A stretch of DNA of 64,000 nt from Alphaproteobacteria bacterium (GCA_026400815.1 JAPLOI010000015.1:1-64000), one strand, 5' to 3'; counted from the first letter of the stretch, positions 54,944 to 64,000 are shown. Notes: generated from the letters alone by a model not told the origin. Made by a program: numbers and translations.

Positions 54944-57772
54944 ATGACCGACAATGCTTCCGCCCCGGCTGCCGGCCGCGACTATCGCAGCACGGTGTTC
55001 CTGCCGAACACGCCGTTCCCGATGCGCGGCGACCTGCCGAAGAAGGAGCCGGGGATGCTGGCCCGGTGGGAGCAGATGGACATCTGGGGCAAGCTGCGGG
55101 CGAAGCAGGGCCGGCCAAGCTTCATCTTGCATGACGGCCCCCCGTATGCGAACGGCAACCTGCATATCGGCACGGCGCTGAACAAGATCCTGAAGGACGT
55201 GGTGAACCGCGCCCGGCAGATGGGCGGCTATGACGCCAACTACATCCCGGGCTGGGACTGCCACGGCCTGCCGATCGAGTGGAAGATCGAGGAGCAATAT
55301 CGCGCCGCCAAGAAGGATAAGGACGCGGTGCCGCTGCTGGAGTTCCGCGCCGAGTGCCGCGCCTATGCCCAGCATTGGATGGGCGTGCAGGAGAGCGAGT
55401 TCCGCCGGCTGGGCGTGCTGGGCAACTGGCCGCAGCGCTATGCCACCATGGACCTGCCGAGCGAGGCGGCGATCTTCGGCGAGATCGGGCGCTTCCTGTT
55501 GAACGGGGCGCTGTATCGCGGGCTCCGCCCCGTGATGTGGTCTCCGGTGGAGAAGACGGCGCTGGCCGAGGCCGAGATCGAATACCACGACCATACCAGC
55601 ACGACGGTGACAGTGCGGTTCCCGATCGTAAGCGGGCCGGTGGCGGCGCTGAACGGCGCGGCGATCCTGATCTGGACGACCACGCCCTGGACCATGCCGG
55701 GCAACCGGGCGATCGCGCTGGGCGAGGACATCGACTACGCCGTGGTGCGGATCGACAGCGCCAAGGAGGGCTCGCTGGCCCAGGCCGGGGAGCGGGTGCT
55801 GGTGGCGCTGGCCCTGCTGCCGCAGCTCTGCGAGGCGGCGGGGGTAGAGACGCACCATGTGCTGCATGTGCACAAGGGGCGCGAGCTGCTGGGCACGGTG
55901 TGCGCGCACCCGATGCGTGGGCGCGGCTATGACCATGATGTGACGGTGTATTCGGCCGAATACGTGACCACGGATGCCGGCACCGGCTTCGTGCACATCG
56001 CGCCGGGCCATGGCGAGGAGGATTTCGAGCTCGGCCGCCAGCACGGCATCGAGGTGCCGGAGACGGTGGGCGAGGATGGCACCTACAATGCCTGGGTGCC
56101 GGGCTTTGCGGGCCAGCATGTTTACAAGGTGGCCGATGCGATGTGCGCGGCGCTGACCGAGGCCGGCGGGCTGATGGCGCGCGGCAAGCTGGTGCATTCC
56201 TACCCGCATTCCTGGCGCAGCAAGGCGCCACTGATCTTCCGCGCGACGCCGCAGTGGTTCATCCGCATGGACGGGCCGGAGGATATTCGCGGCAAGGCGC
56301 TGGAGGCGATCGCGGCGACGAAGTTCGTGCCGGACATGGGGCGCAACCGGATCGGCTCCATGGTGGCGTCGCGGCCGGATTGGTGCATCAGCCGGCAGCG
56401 CGCCTGGGGCGTGCCGATCGCGGTGTTCGTGGAGAAGGCCAGCGGCCAGGTGCTGCGCGAGCAGGCGGTGGTGGACCGGATTGTCGCCGCGTTCGAAACC
56501 GAGGGGGCGGATGCCTGGTATTCGTCGCCGCCCGAGCGATTCCTGGGCGAGGGGCGCAACGCGGCCGACTACGAGCAGGTGTTCGACATCGTGGATGTGT
56601 GGTTCGAGAGCGGCTCGACCCATGCCTTCGTGCTGGAGAAGCGCGGGCTGGCGTGGCCGGCGGATCTGTATCTGGAAGGCTCGGACCAGCATCGCGGCTG
56701 GTTCCATTCCTCGCTGCTGGAATCCGTGGGCACGCGCGGGGTGGCGCCGTTCAAGGCGGTGCTGACGCATGGCTTCGTGATGGACGAGCAGGGCCGCAAG
56801 ATGAGCAAGTCGCTCGGCAATGTGGTCGCACCGCAGGAGGTGAACGACCAGTATGGGGCCGATATCCTGCGGCTGTGGGTGATGTCCTCCGACACCAGCG
56901 AGGACATGCGCATCGGCAAGGAGATCCTGAAGCAGCAGACCGAGCTGTATCGCCGCCTGCGCAACACGCTGCGCTGGCTGCTGGGCTCGCTGGATGGGTT
57001 CAGCGAGGCGGAGCGCGTGGCCGAGGCGGATATGCCGGAGCTGGAGCGCTGGGTGCTGCACCGGGTGGCGGAGCTGGACGCGGTGATGCGCGCGGCCGTG
57101 GAGAGCTACGACTGGACCGGCGTCTATGCCGCCGTGCACAATTTCTGCTCCTCCGATCTCAGCGCCTTCTACTTCGATATCCGCAAGGACGCGCTGTACT
57201 GCGACCGGCCGGACACGCTGCGGCGCCGGGCGACGCGCACGGTGCTGGACCACCTGCATCGCTGCCTGTGCACCTGGCTGGCGCCGGTGCTGGTGTTCAC
57301 CGCCGAGGAGGCGTGGACGGCGCGGTTCGGGGAGAACGCCGGCAGCGAAGCGCGAGGCGCAGACGAATCCGTGCACCTGCACGATTTCCCCGCCATCCCC
57401 GCCGGCTGGCGCGACGATGCGCTGGGGGCGAAGTGGGAGGCGGTGCGCGAGCTGCGCCGGCTGGGGACCACGGAGCTGGAGGCGATGCGGGCGGATAAGC
57501 GCATCGGCGCCAGCACCCAGGCGGCGGTGGTGATGGCGCTGCCCGATGAGCAGGCCGGGCTGCTTTCGGCCGAGGCCTGGGCGGATATCCTGATCGTGGC
57601 CGGTGCCACGGTGGAGACGGCGGCGGTGGCCGGGGCGCGGGCGGCGGTGGCGCCGGGCACGAAATGTGAGCGCTGCTGGAAGGTGCTGCCGGAGGTGGGC
57701 CGCAGTGCCGCGCATCCCGGGCTGTGCGCCCGCTGCGAGGATGCGGTGGAGTCCGGCCTGGTATGCCGATGA
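54944..57772 (+). CDS. ileS: Isoleucyl-tRNA synthetase
   Basis: The 942-residue class Ia synthetase has the HIGH motif in PYANGNLHIGTALNKILKD, the KMSKS motif in GRKMSKSLGNVVAPQEV, and the editing-domain stretch IWTTTPWTMPGNRAIALG. The C-terminal zinc finger is KCERCWKVLPEVG with CARCEDAVESG. The length matches bacterial IleRS type 1. It is followed after 10 bases by lspA. Confidence 0.97.
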   Translation: MTDNASAPAAGRDYRSTVFLPNTPFPMRGDLPKKEPGMLARWEQMDIWGKLRAKQGRPSFILHDGPPYANGNLHIGTALNKILKDVVNRARQMGGYDANYIPGWDCHGLPIEWKIEEQYRAAKKDKDAVPLLEFRAECRAYAQHWMGVQESEFRRLGVLGNWPQRYATMDLPSEAAIFGEIGRFLLNGALYRGLRPVMWSPVEKTALAEAEIEYHDHTSTTVTVRFPIVSGPVAALNGAAILIWTTTPWTMPGNRAIALGEDIDYAVVRIDSAKEGSLAQAGERVLVALALLPQLCEAAGVETHHVLHVHKGRELLGTVCAHPMRGRGYDHDVTVYSAEYVTTDAGTGFVHIAPGHGEEDFELGRQHGIEVPETVGEDGTYNAWVPGFAGQHVYKVADAMCAALTEAGGLMARGKLVHSYPHSWRSKAPLIFRATPQWFIRMDGPEDIRGKALEAIAATKFVPDMGRNRIGSMVASRPDWCISRQRAWGVPIAVFVEKASGQVLREQAVVDRIVAAFETEGADAWYSSPPERFLGEGRNAADYEQVFDIVDVWFESGSTHAFVLEKRGLAWPADLYLEGSDQHRGWFHSSLLESVGTRGVAPFKAVLTHGFVMDEQGRKMSKSLGNVVAPQEVNDQYGADILRLWVMSSDTSEDMRIGKEILKQQTELYRRLRNTLRWLLGSLDGFSEAERVAEADMPELERWVLHRVAELDAVMRAAVESYDWTGVYAAVHNFCSSDLSAFYFDIRKDALYCDRPDTLRRRATRTVLDHLHRCLCTWLAPVLVFTAEEAWTARFGENAGSEARGADESVHLHDFPAIPAGWRDDALGAKWEAVRELRRLGTTELEAMRADKRIGASTQAAVVMALPDEQAGLLSAEAWADILIVAGATVETAAVAGARAAVAPGTKCERCWKVLPEVGRSAAHPGLCARCEDAVESGLVCR

Positions 57773-57782
57773 GGAGCGCAGG

Positions 57783-58292
57783 ATGACTCGGCTGCGCGGG
57801 TTCGGCATCGGGATGGCGCTGGCCATCCTGGTGGCGGACCAGATCAGCAAATGGTGGGTGCTGGAGGTGTTCGACCTGCCGGCGCGGGTTTCAGTGCCGG
57901 TGCTGCCGTTCCTGAACCTGACCATGGTGTGGAATCGCGGCATCACCTTCGGGCTGCTGAGCAGCGATTCCGGCTGGGGCGCGGCGCTGCTGGCCGCTGT
58001 TGCTTTGGGCGTGGTGGTGGCGCTGACGGTGTGGCTGTGGCAGGCCGAGCGGATGGCCGTGGCGCTGGCGCTGGGTGCTGTGGCGGGCGGCGCGGTGGGC
58101 AACGTGATCGACCGGATCGCCTATGGCGCGGTGGTGGATTTCCTGCATGCCCATGCCTGGGGCTGGAGCTGGTACGTGTTCAACGTGGCCGATGCCGCGA
58201 TCGTCTGTGGGGTGGGGCTGCTGCTGCTGGATTCGCTGCTGGCCGGGCGCAAGGATGGCGCGGCCGGGCAAGTGCCGGGGCAGACGCCTTGA
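57783..58292 (+). CDS. lspA: Lipoprotein signal peptidase (signal peptidase II)
   Basis: The 169-residue inner-membrane aspartyl protease cleaves prolipoprotein signals. Four membrane segments are visible. Conserved motifs are VADQISKWWV, the NR-containing TMVWNRGITFGLL, the catalytic Asp in GNVIDRIAYGAVVDFL and the second Asp in YVFNVADAAI. It starts 10 bases after ileS, matching the classic ileS-lspA pair. Confidence 0.95.
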   Translation: MTRLRGFGIGMALAILVADQISKWWVLEVFDLPARVSVPVLPFLNLTMVWNRGITFGLLSSDSGWGAALLAAVALGVVVALTVWLWQAERMAVALALGAVAGGAVGNVIDRIAYGAVVDFLHAHAWGWSWYVFNVADAAIVCGVGLLLLDSLLAGRKDGAAGQVPGQTP

Positions 58293-58324
58293 TGCGGCCA
58301 CGCCTCCCGGCTAATCAGGGGGCC

Positions 58325-58891
58325 ATGCGCATTCCCCAGACCGCCGCGACCCTGGCCCTGACGCTGCCGCTGCTGCTGGGCGGCTGCGGTGAAGACGTCT
58401 CCCGCAGCTTCGGGCTGCAGCGCGACGCGCCGGACGAGTTCCAGGTGACGACGCGGGCGCCGCTGTCCATGCCGCCGGATTTCGCGCTGCGCGCGCCGCG
58501 GCCGGGTGCGGCGCGGCCGCAGGAGCAATCTGGGCCCGAGGCCGCGCAGGCGGTTCTGTCACCGCAGGCCGCGCTGGCCGCCGGGGGGGCGCGCGAGCCT
58601 GGGGTTTCGCCCGGGGTTTCCGCGCTGCTGCAGGCGGCGGGGCCGCAGGTGCAGGGCGATATCCGCGCCAAGGTGGACAGCGAATCGCATCTGGATCGCT
58701 CGCCGTCGGCGCTGGTGGACCGGCTGATGTTCTGGCGCACGCCGCCGAACGAAGGCGGGCTGCAGGTGGACCCGCGGCGCGAGGCGCAGCGCCTGCGCGA
58801 GAACGCGGCGCTGGGGCAGAACGTGGCCGAAGGCGACAGCCGGATCATCCAGCCGCGCAGCCGCGGCCTGATCGACCGGATCTTCCGCTAG
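58325..58891 (+). CDS. DUF3035 lipoprotein
   Basis: The 188-residue outer-membrane lipoprotein candidate has a signal peptide MRIPQTAATLALTLPLLLGG with Cys at residue 21. It is followed by the DUF3035 motif RDAPDEFQVTTRAPLSMPPD. The rest is Ala/Pro-rich, with a conserved VDRLMFWRTPPNEGGLQVD near the end. ATG 58325 gives the standard signal; ATG 58292, overlapping the lspA stop, would add 11 residues. Function unknown; it habitually follows lspA in Rhodospirillales. Confidence 0.82.
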   Translation: MRIPQTAATLALTLPLLLGGCGEDVSRSFGLQRDAPDEFQVTTRAPLSMPPDFALRAPRPGAARPQEQSGPEAAQAVLSPQAALAAGGAREPGVSPGVSALLQAAGPQVQGDIRAKVDSESHLDRSPSALVDRLMFWRTPPNEGGLQVDPRREAQRLRENAALGQNVAEGDSRIIQPRSRGLIDRIFR

Positions 58892-58939
58892 CCTCGGCGT
58901 CCCTCTTCGGCGCAACCGCAAGCTGCGGTAGGATGCGCC

Positions 58940-60583
58940 ATGGACAGCGACTCGCCCGCCGATCTCCGCGCTGAATGGACCCGGCTTGCCGCGTTGGCGG
59001 CCCGGCCAGGGGCGCATGACATCCGCGTGCTTTTCGCGGGTGATCCCGGACGCGCGGTGCGGTTCTCAACGCGGCTGGATGACCTGACGCTCGACTGGTC
59101 CAAGACCGCGATCGATGATGCGGCGCGCGATGCGCTGTTCGGCCTGGCGCGCAAGGCGGGGCTGGAGCGGTTCCGCAACAGGCTGTTCGGCGGCGCGCTG
59201 GTGAACGCGACCGAGGGCCGGGCAGCAATGCACATGGCGCTGCGCGGGCCGGCGGATGCGGGGCTGCTTGCCGGCGCCGAGGATGCGAGCGGGCTGGCGG
59301 CGGCGGAGCGGGCGCGGATGCAACGCTTCGTGGCCGCCGTGCATGACGGCACGCTGCGCGGGGTAACGGGCCAGCGGTTTCAGGCGGTGCTGAACATCGG
59401 CATCGGCGGGTCGGATCTGGGGCCAAGGATGGTGGCCGAGGCGCTGACCATGACCGATGGCGGGGTGATGGCGGCGCATTACCTTTCCAATGTGGATGGG
59501 CATGCCTTCGCCGCCCTGGCGCGCCGGCTGAATCCGGCCACGACGCTGGTGCTGGTGGCGAGCAAGACCTTCACCACGCAGGAAACCATGGCCAACGCGG
59601 CGGCGGCGCGGGCCTGGCTGGCCGCCGCGCTGGGCGAGGCGGCGGTGGGGGCGCATTTCGCCGCGCTTTCCACCAACCATGCCGCGGCGGCGGCGTTCGG
59701 CATCGCGGCGGAGCGGGTGTTCGGGTTCCGCGACTGGGTGGGCGGGCGGTATTCGCTGTGGTCCGCCGTGGGGCTTTCGATCGCGCTGGCGGGGGGGTGG
59801 GACACGTTCCAGGCGCTGCTGGACGGCGCCTGGGCGATGGATTGCCATTTCCGCGATACGCCGCTGGAGGCGAACCTGCCGGTGATCCTGGGGCTGGTGG
59901 GGGTGTGGCATGTGAATGCGCTGGGCTACCGGGCGCAGGCGATCCTGCCGTATGACGCCAGGCTGCACCGGTTCGCGGCGCATCTGCAGCAGCTGGAGAT
60001 GGAGAGCAACGGGAAGTCGGTGCTGCTGGATGGCGGGTCGGTCGGGACCGCGACCTGCCCGGTGATCTTCGGCGAGCCCGGCACGGATGCGCAGCACAGC
60101 TTCATGCAGCTGATCCATCAGGGCACCAGCGTGATCCCCGTCGATTTCCTGCTGGCGGCGCAGGCGGATCATGGGCGCGATGGGGCGCACCGCATCCTGG
60201 CGGCGAATGCCTTCGCGCAGGCCGAGGCGCTGCTGGCCGGTAAGACGCGGGCGCAGGTGGAGGCGGAGATGCGCGCGGCGGGGGCGGATGACGCCGCGGT
60301 GGCCGCGGTGGCGCCGCACCGGGTGTTCCCCGGCAACCGGCCGAGCACCACGATCCTGTTCCGGCGGCTGGATGCGTTCACGCTGGGGCGGCTGGTGGCG
60401 CTGTATGAGCACAAGGTGGCGGTGCAGGGCTGCCTGTGGGGGATCAACAGCTTCGACCAATGGGGGGTGGAACTGGGCAAGGTGCTGGCCTCTGGCGTGC
60501 TGAAGGAGCTGGAGGGCGGGCCGGCGGGGGTGCATGACGGCTCCACGGCGGCGCTGATGGCGCGGTTCGCGGCGCTGCGATGA
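58940..60583 (+). CDS. pgi: Glucose-6-phosphate isomerase
   Basis: The 547-residue enzyme interconverts glucose-6-phosphate and fructose-6-phosphate. PGI signatures are NIGIGGSDLGPRMVAEALT, VASKTFTTQETMANA, FGFRDWVGGRYSLWSAVGLS and GINSFDQWGVELGKVLASGV. The length is usual. Its stop overlaps mutL by 4 bases (ATGA). Confidence 0.96.
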   Translation: MDSDSPADLRAEWTRLAALAARPGAHDIRVLFAGDPGRAVRFSTRLDDLTLDWSKTAIDDAARDALFGLARKAGLERFRNRLFGGALVNATEGRAAMHMALRGPADAGLLAGAEDASGLAAAERARMQRFVAAVHDGTLRGVTGQRFQAVLNIGIGGSDLGPRMVAEALTMTDGGVMAAHYLSNVDGHAFAALARRLNPATTLVLVASKTFTTQETMANAAAARAWLAAALGEAAVGAHFAALSTNHAAAAAFGIAAERVFGFRDWVGGRYSLWSAVGLSIALAGGWDTFQALLDGAWAMDCHFRDTPLEANLPVILGLVGVWHVNALGYRAQAILPYDARLHRFAAHLQQLEMESNGKSVLLDGGSVGTATCPVIFGEPGTDAQHSFMQLIHQGTSVIPVDFLLAAQADHGRDGAHRILAANAFAQAEALLAGKTRAQVEAEMRAAGADDAAVAAVAPHRVFPGNRPSTTILFRRLDAFTLGRLVALYEHKVAVQGCLWGINSFDQWGVELGKVLASGVLKELEGGPAGVHDGSTAALMARFAALR

Positions 60584-62367
60584 GGGCCGGACGCATCCGG
60601 CTGCTGCCGGAAGCGACGGTCAACCGGATCGCCGCCGGCGAGGTGATCGAGCGCCCGGCGGCGGCGCTGCGCGAGCTGGTGGAAAACGCACTGGATGCTG
60701 GGGCTTCGCGCATTGCAGTGGCGATCGATGGCGGCGGGATTGCGCGCATCGAGGTGGAGGATGACGGCTTCGGCATGAGTGCGGCGGAGCTGGCGCTGTG
60801 CGTGCAGCGTCATGCGACATCGAAGCTGGCCGACGACATGCTGGTGCGGATCGAGACGCTGGGGTTTCGCGGCGAGGCACTGCCGAGCATCGGGGCGGCG
60901 GCGCGCCTGGCCATCACCTCGCGCACGCGGGATGGGGACAGCGCGCATACGATCGCCGTGGAAGGTGGCGTGGTGGGGGAGGTGGCGCCTTCCGCCGGGG
61001 CGGTGGGGACGCGGGTGGTGGTGGCCGATCTGTTCTTCGCCACGCCGGCGCGGCGGAAATTCCTGAAGTCGCCGCGGGCGGAGGCCGATGCGGCAGAGGT
61101 GGCGGTGCGACGCCTGGCGATGGCGGCCCCGCAGGTGGCGTTCCGGCTGGAGAGCGACGGGCGGATGCTGTTCGACCTGCCGGCGCAGGACCGGGCCGCA
61201 CGGGTGGCCGCCCTGTTCGGGCCCGAGGCGGCCGGGGTGCTGATCCCGGTGGAGGGGCGCAGGGCGGATGTGGAGGGGGGCGAGATGGTGCTCACCGGCT
61301 TCATCGCCGCGCCCACCGTGACGCGCGCGACGATGGCGGCGCAGGCGTTGATCGTGAACGGGCGGCCGGTGTCGGACCCCGTGCTGCGCACGGCGGTGCG
61401 GGTGGCGTATCGCGACGTGATCGCCTTCGGGCGGCACCCGATCGTGGCGCTTTTCCTGACGCTGGACCCGGAGCAGCTGGACGTGAACGTGCATCCGGCC
61501 AAGGCGGAGGTGCGGTTTCGCTCGCCCGAGGCGGTGCGTGGGCTGGTGATCTCCACCCTGTCGCGCGCATTGGCGGCCGGGGCCGCGGGCGTTGCGGCGC
61601 CGGAGGTGAGCCTGCCGGCGCTGACGCGGTATTCTGGGCTGCCGTTGCGGCGGCCGGTGGCGCCCTCCCCTGCCCCGGCCCGCATGGGGTTCGCCGAGGC
61701 GCGGTTGCCGATGGAGGTGATGCCGGCCGCAAGGGTGCTGCCGCCGGTGGAACTGCGCGAGGTGCCGCCGGCGCATCCGGTCGATTATCCCCTGGGCGCG
61801 CCGGTGGCGCAGGTGCTGGATACCTACATCCTGGCGGTGGCGGCGGATGGCGCGCTGGTGTTGGTGGACCAGCACGCGGCGCATGAGCGGCTGACGCATG
61901 AGGCGTTGCGGGCGCAGCTGCTGGAAGGCGAGGTGCGGCGCCAGGCGCTGCTGATGCCGGCGGTGGTGGACCTGCCACCAGGCGATGCCGCGCGGCTGGT
62001 GGAGCAGGCCGAGGCGCTGGAACAGCTGGGGCTGGAGATCGAGGCGTTCGGGGCCGGCGCGGTGCTGGTGCGGGCGATGCCGGCCGCACTCGGCGCGCCC
62101 GATCCGGGGCCGTTGCTGCGCGACCTCGCCGACGAATTCGCCGAGATGGGCGAAGGGCTGGCGCTGGCGGCGAAGCTGGATGCGGTGGTGGCACGGCTGG
62201 CCTGCCACGGCAGCATCCGCGCCGGGCGGCGCTTGGCGGGGCCGGAGATGGACGCATTGCTGCGCCAGATGGAGGCCACGCCGCGGGCGGCGACGTGCAG
62301 CCATGGGCGGCCGACCTATCTGAAGCTCTCGAAGGCGGAGATCGAGCGGCTGTTCGGGCGGCGGTGA
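60580..62367 (+). CDS. mutL: DNA mismatch repair protein MutL
   Basis: The 595-residue GHKL ATPase couples MutS to strand excision. The N-terminal ATP site is NRIAAGEVIERPAAALRELV followed by ENALDAGASRI, GFRGEALPSIG and GTRVVVADLFFATPARRKFL. A variable linker around residues 330-400 leads to the C-terminal dimerisation domain (VDQHAAHERLTHEALRAQLL). The CHGSIRAGRR and CSHGRPTYLKL motifs resemble those of endonuclease-type MutL C-termini. It overlaps pgi by 4 bases. Confidence 0.95.
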   Translation: MRAGRIRLLPEATVNRIAAGEVIERPAAALRELVENALDAGASRIAVAIDGGGIARIEVEDDGFGMSAAELALCVQRHATSKLADDMLVRIETLGFRGEALPSIGAAARLAITSRTRDGDSAHTIAVEGGVVGEVAPSAGAVGTRVVVADLFFATPARRKFLKSPRAEADAAEVAVRRLAMAAPQVAFRLESDGRMLFDLPAQDRAARVAALFGPEAAGVLIPVEGRRADVEGGEMVLTGFIAAPTVTRATMAAQALIVNGRPVSDPVLRTAVRVAYRDVIAFGRHPIVALFLTLDPEQLDVNVHPAKAEVRFRSPEAVRGLVISTLSRALAAGAAGVAAPEVSLPALTRYSGLPLRRPVAPSPAPARMGFAEARLPMEVMPAARVLPPVELREVPPAHPVDYPLGAPVAQVLDTYILAVAADGALVLVDQHAAHERLTHEALRAQLLEGEVRRQALLMPAVVDLPPGDAARLVEQAEALEQLGLEIEAFGAGAVLVRAMPAALGAPDPGPLLRDLADEFAEMGEGLALAAKLDAVVARLACHGSIRAGRRLAGPEMDALLRQMEATPRAATCSHGRPTYLKLSKAEIERLFGRR

Positions 62368-62428
62368 GGCTGGACAGCGCATCGGTTCGGTGTTGTCGTC
62401 GCTTCCCAAGCGTAACGGGAGAGCGGTG

Positions 62429-62776
62429 ATGGCCGAGAACGACGTGGCGACGCTGGACACGACCTGGAAGAAGATCGTGCAAAAAATCGGCGATCTGGTG
62501 GAGCTGCGCATCGAGACCTCGATCTCCGAGCTGGAGTTCAAGACGGTTGAAGGGCGTCAGGTGCTGCAGCCCAAGGCCGAGACAGCCGAGGGGATCGTCA
62601 CCAAGGTGCGCTTCCTGGAGGGCGATATCACCACGCACATGTCCCCGGCGATGCTCGCAGCGGACAAGGCGGCGCTGATGGAGGCGCACACGCGCCACGT
62701 GGCCGAAAGCCGCGAGATCATCCACACCAACATCAAGGCGATCGCGGATCTCGTCGGCGAGCTCATGAAGAAGTAG
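62429..62776 (+). CDS. Unknown helical protein, 115 residues
   Basis: The small soluble protein begins AENDVATLDTTWKKIVQKIG and has a central patch ELEFKTVEGRQVLQPKAETA. The C-terminal amphipathic helix starts HTRHVAESREIIHTNIKAIA. I do not recognise it. It has no signal peptide or membrane segment. The ATG is preceded by GGGAGAG. It starts 61 bases after mutL and 13 bases before the next unknown gene, so these two form a unit. Confidence 0.6.
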   Translation: MAENDVATLDTTWKKIVQKIGDLVELRIETSISELEFKTVEGRQVLQPKAETAEGIVTKVRFLEGDITTHMSPAMLAADKAALMEAHTRHVAESREIIHTNIKAIADLVGELMKK

Positions 62777-62789
62777 CAGGGGCGCGGCC

Positions 62790-63707
62790 ATGGTTGAGTT
62801 CCGCGACATCGCGCGCAACCTGCTGAGCCTGGAGGTCAATACCGTCGAGAAGGACGGCATGTCGGCGCAGCGCATGCCGACGCCCACCAATGCCATCATC
62901 GACGTGAAGGTGGACTATTTCCGCTACCTGAAGGCGGCGGCTTCGGTGTTCGGCGTGCCCGGCAATCCGCCCTGGGCCTGGGCCGCCGCGCTGTCGGACA
63001 CGTTCGAGTACGGCATCCAGCCCTTCGACACCGCGGGCCAGGCGCGGCGGGCCATGGCGCCGCCCCTCCTGCCGGATGGCAGCGCCGGGCCGCCGCGGGC
63101 GCTGCCGCGCCTCCTGGTGGAGGAGCAGCCAACGCTGGAGCCGGGCGAACTGGAGGCGATGCGCGGCGTGGCGCTGTGGCTGGCCCAGATGCGCGAGCGC
63201 ACGCTGGCGCTGGAGGCCGGGCCGGTGATGCCCGATCGCGGCCTGCCGGGCCCGCCGGTGGGGCGGGAGGGCCCGGGCTGGAGCCGTGGCGACATCGCGC
63301 GCGCCGGGCGGGCCCTGGCGGAGGTGGATTCGGGCGTGCTCTCCCGCATCAAGAACAACTGCGACCAGCTGAAGGGCGTCGTTGTGGAGGTGGACGCGCT
63401 CGGCCCCGTGGAACTGGGCCGCGCGCGGCTCACCCGCACCACTGGCACGGTGTTCGCCACCAACGACTTGGTGCTGCTGCGCAAGACCTGGGATGTCGGT
63501 GCCGAGCGGGTGCTGATGCAGACCGTGGTGCAGTTGGACGGCGACGTGGTGTTCCGCATCCAGACCGGGCTGGACGACGCGAAGCGGCTGGCGCTGCAGG
63601 GCGCGCATCAGGCGGCCGTCGATGCCTCCTTCCGGCAATGGTCGTTCCTGGTGGATACGCTGGGGCGCTGGATCGGCTCGGCGGCCGGCGCGCTGCTGCG
63701 GCGGTGA
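62790..63707 (+). CDS. Unknown protein, 305 residues
   Basis: The protein is not recognised. Visible features are an N-terminal EFRDIARNLLSLEVNTVEKD, a motif NAIIDVKVDYFRYLKAAASV, a Pro/Gly-rich middle (GLPGPPVGREGPGWSRG), and a C-terminal region VLMQTVVQLDGDVVFRIQTG ending in an amphipathic helix (FLVDTLGRWIGSAAGALLRR). The V-x-LDGD-x-V stretch recurs in the next gene. It overlaps that gene by 4 bases. No transmembrane or signal segment is evident. Function cannot be given. Confidence 0.62.
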   Translation: MVEFRDIARNLLSLEVNTVEKDGMSAQRMPTPTNAIIDVKVDYFRYLKAAASVFGVPGNPPWAWAAALSDTFEYGIQPFDTAGQARRAMAPPLLPDGSAGPPRALPRLLVEEQPTLEPGELEAMRGVALWLAQMRERTLALEAGPVMPDRGLPGPPVGREGPGWSRGDIARAGRALAEVDSGVLSRIKNNCDQLKGVVVEVDALGPVELGRARLTRTTGTVFATNDLVLLRKTWDVGAERVLMQTVVQLDGDVVFRIQTGLDDAKRLALQGAHQAAVDASFRQWSFLVDTLGRWIGSAAGALLRR

Positions 63708-64000
63708 GCGAGGCGGCAGCACGCTGGCGGCGGGCGAAGGGGCTGGCGCTGTGGCGGCGCTTCTGGCGCGACGGGGCGGTGGCGCTGGTGCTGGAGGTGG
63801 AGGGGCCGCAGCGGCGCGTGGCCGTGACCGTGATGCTGGACGGCGACATGGTGCTGAGCGTGCCGAAGCAATACGGCCGGGTGGAGGACGTGGCGGCGAT
63901 GGCGCTGCTGCTGCGGCTGCTGCAGGGCCGCATGGCGGCGCTGGGTGCGGTGGCGTTCGGGACGGTGCCGGCGGGGGTGCAGCGCTGGGTGGGTGGGGCC
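63704..64000 (+). CDS. Unknown protein, N-terminal part (cut by window end)
   Basis: GTG at 63704 overlaps the previous stop as GTGA and opens a frame of 99 codons running off the window. It reads SEAAARWRRAKGLALWRRFW, then VTVMLDGDMVLSVPKQYG and a leucine-rich helix. The segment TV-x-LDGD-x-V matches the same motif in the preceding 305-residue protein, so the two may share a domain. No stop is reached. Unrecognised. Confidence 0.55.
   Translation, partial: MSEAAARWRRAKGLALWRRFWRDGAVALVLEVEGPQRRVAVTVMLDGDMVLSVPKQYGRVEDVAAMALLLRLLQGRMAALGAVAFGTVPAGVQRWVGGA

Noticed and set aside
54533-58102. 1189-residue open frame on the minus strand across ileS
   Set aside because: It is the antisense shadow of ileS, rich in His/Arg/Ala as expected from high GC, and ileS has all synthetase motifs on the other strand.

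Overview
This window is GC-rich DNA, read by eye as clearly above 60% GC. Nearly all of it is chromosomal genes of an alphaproteobacterium. The blocks serB / miaA-ilvB-ilvH-ilvC, ribF-ileS-lspA-DUF3035 and pgi-mutL, the many tripartite tricarboxylate (Bug) proteins, and the acyl-CoA genes together suggest Acetobacteraceae/Acetobacterales, a Roseomonas-like soil or water organism. The family assignment is inference. No rRNA, CRISPR array or prophage was seen. There is one tRNA (Thr-UGU).

Layout. 0-14 kb: thirteen plus-strand genes, mostly overlapping or nearly so. They comprise a complete glycerol-3-phosphate-type ABC importer (ugpBAEC), a peptide/opine-type importer without ATPases (dppBC + SBP), two cytoplasmic metallophosphoesterases, and a second complete Ugp-type importer. 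This reads as an organophosphate/phosphodiester scavenging island. 14-15.1 kb: an IS3-family transposase remnant, an alanine/arginine-rich small-protein gene and palindromic repeats. An IS630-type transposase start is cut by the left edge. 15-24 kb (minus): ketopantoate-reductase-like, D-2-hydroxyacid dehydrogenase and cupin genes, then ppdK, glyS, a vapBC toxin-antitoxin pair lodged inside glyQS, and glyQ. 24-32.3 kb: DUF2076, a DGPF/YCII protein with a frameshifted ECF sigma factor, a Nudix hydrolase, an Asp/Glu racemase-like protein, an SDR divergent from a thiolase/DUF35 pair, and a frameshifted BLUF photoreceptor. 32.5-37.6 kb: tRNA-Thr, a membrane coiled-coil protein, and two divergent Bug receptors with tctBA. 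38-44.4 kb: a gene-poor, repeat-rich 0.8 kb stretch, then serB, miaA and the branched-chain amino acid genes ilvBHC. 44.8-49.7 kb (minus): acyl-CoA dehydrogenases, an enoyl-CoA hydratase and a two-subunit CoA-transferase (acyl-CoA catabolism). 49.7-64 kb: a lytic transglycosylase with SPOR domain, a glycine-zipper lipoprotein, a two-gene polysaccharide-type ABC exporter, ribF, ileS, lspA, a DUF3035 lipoprotein, pgi, mutL, then three unrecognised genes running off the right edge.

The most unusual signals lie between genes. Two families of dispersed palindromic elements have conserved outer hairpins, while the inner stem differs in sequence between copies but still pairs. One family has two copies near 17.8 and 46.9 kb. 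The other has four copies near 29.0, 38.8, 44.8 and 48.2 kb. Both sit against stop codons of minus-strand genes. Two genes (sigma factor and BLUF) carry apparent one-base insertions that could be real decay or sequence error.
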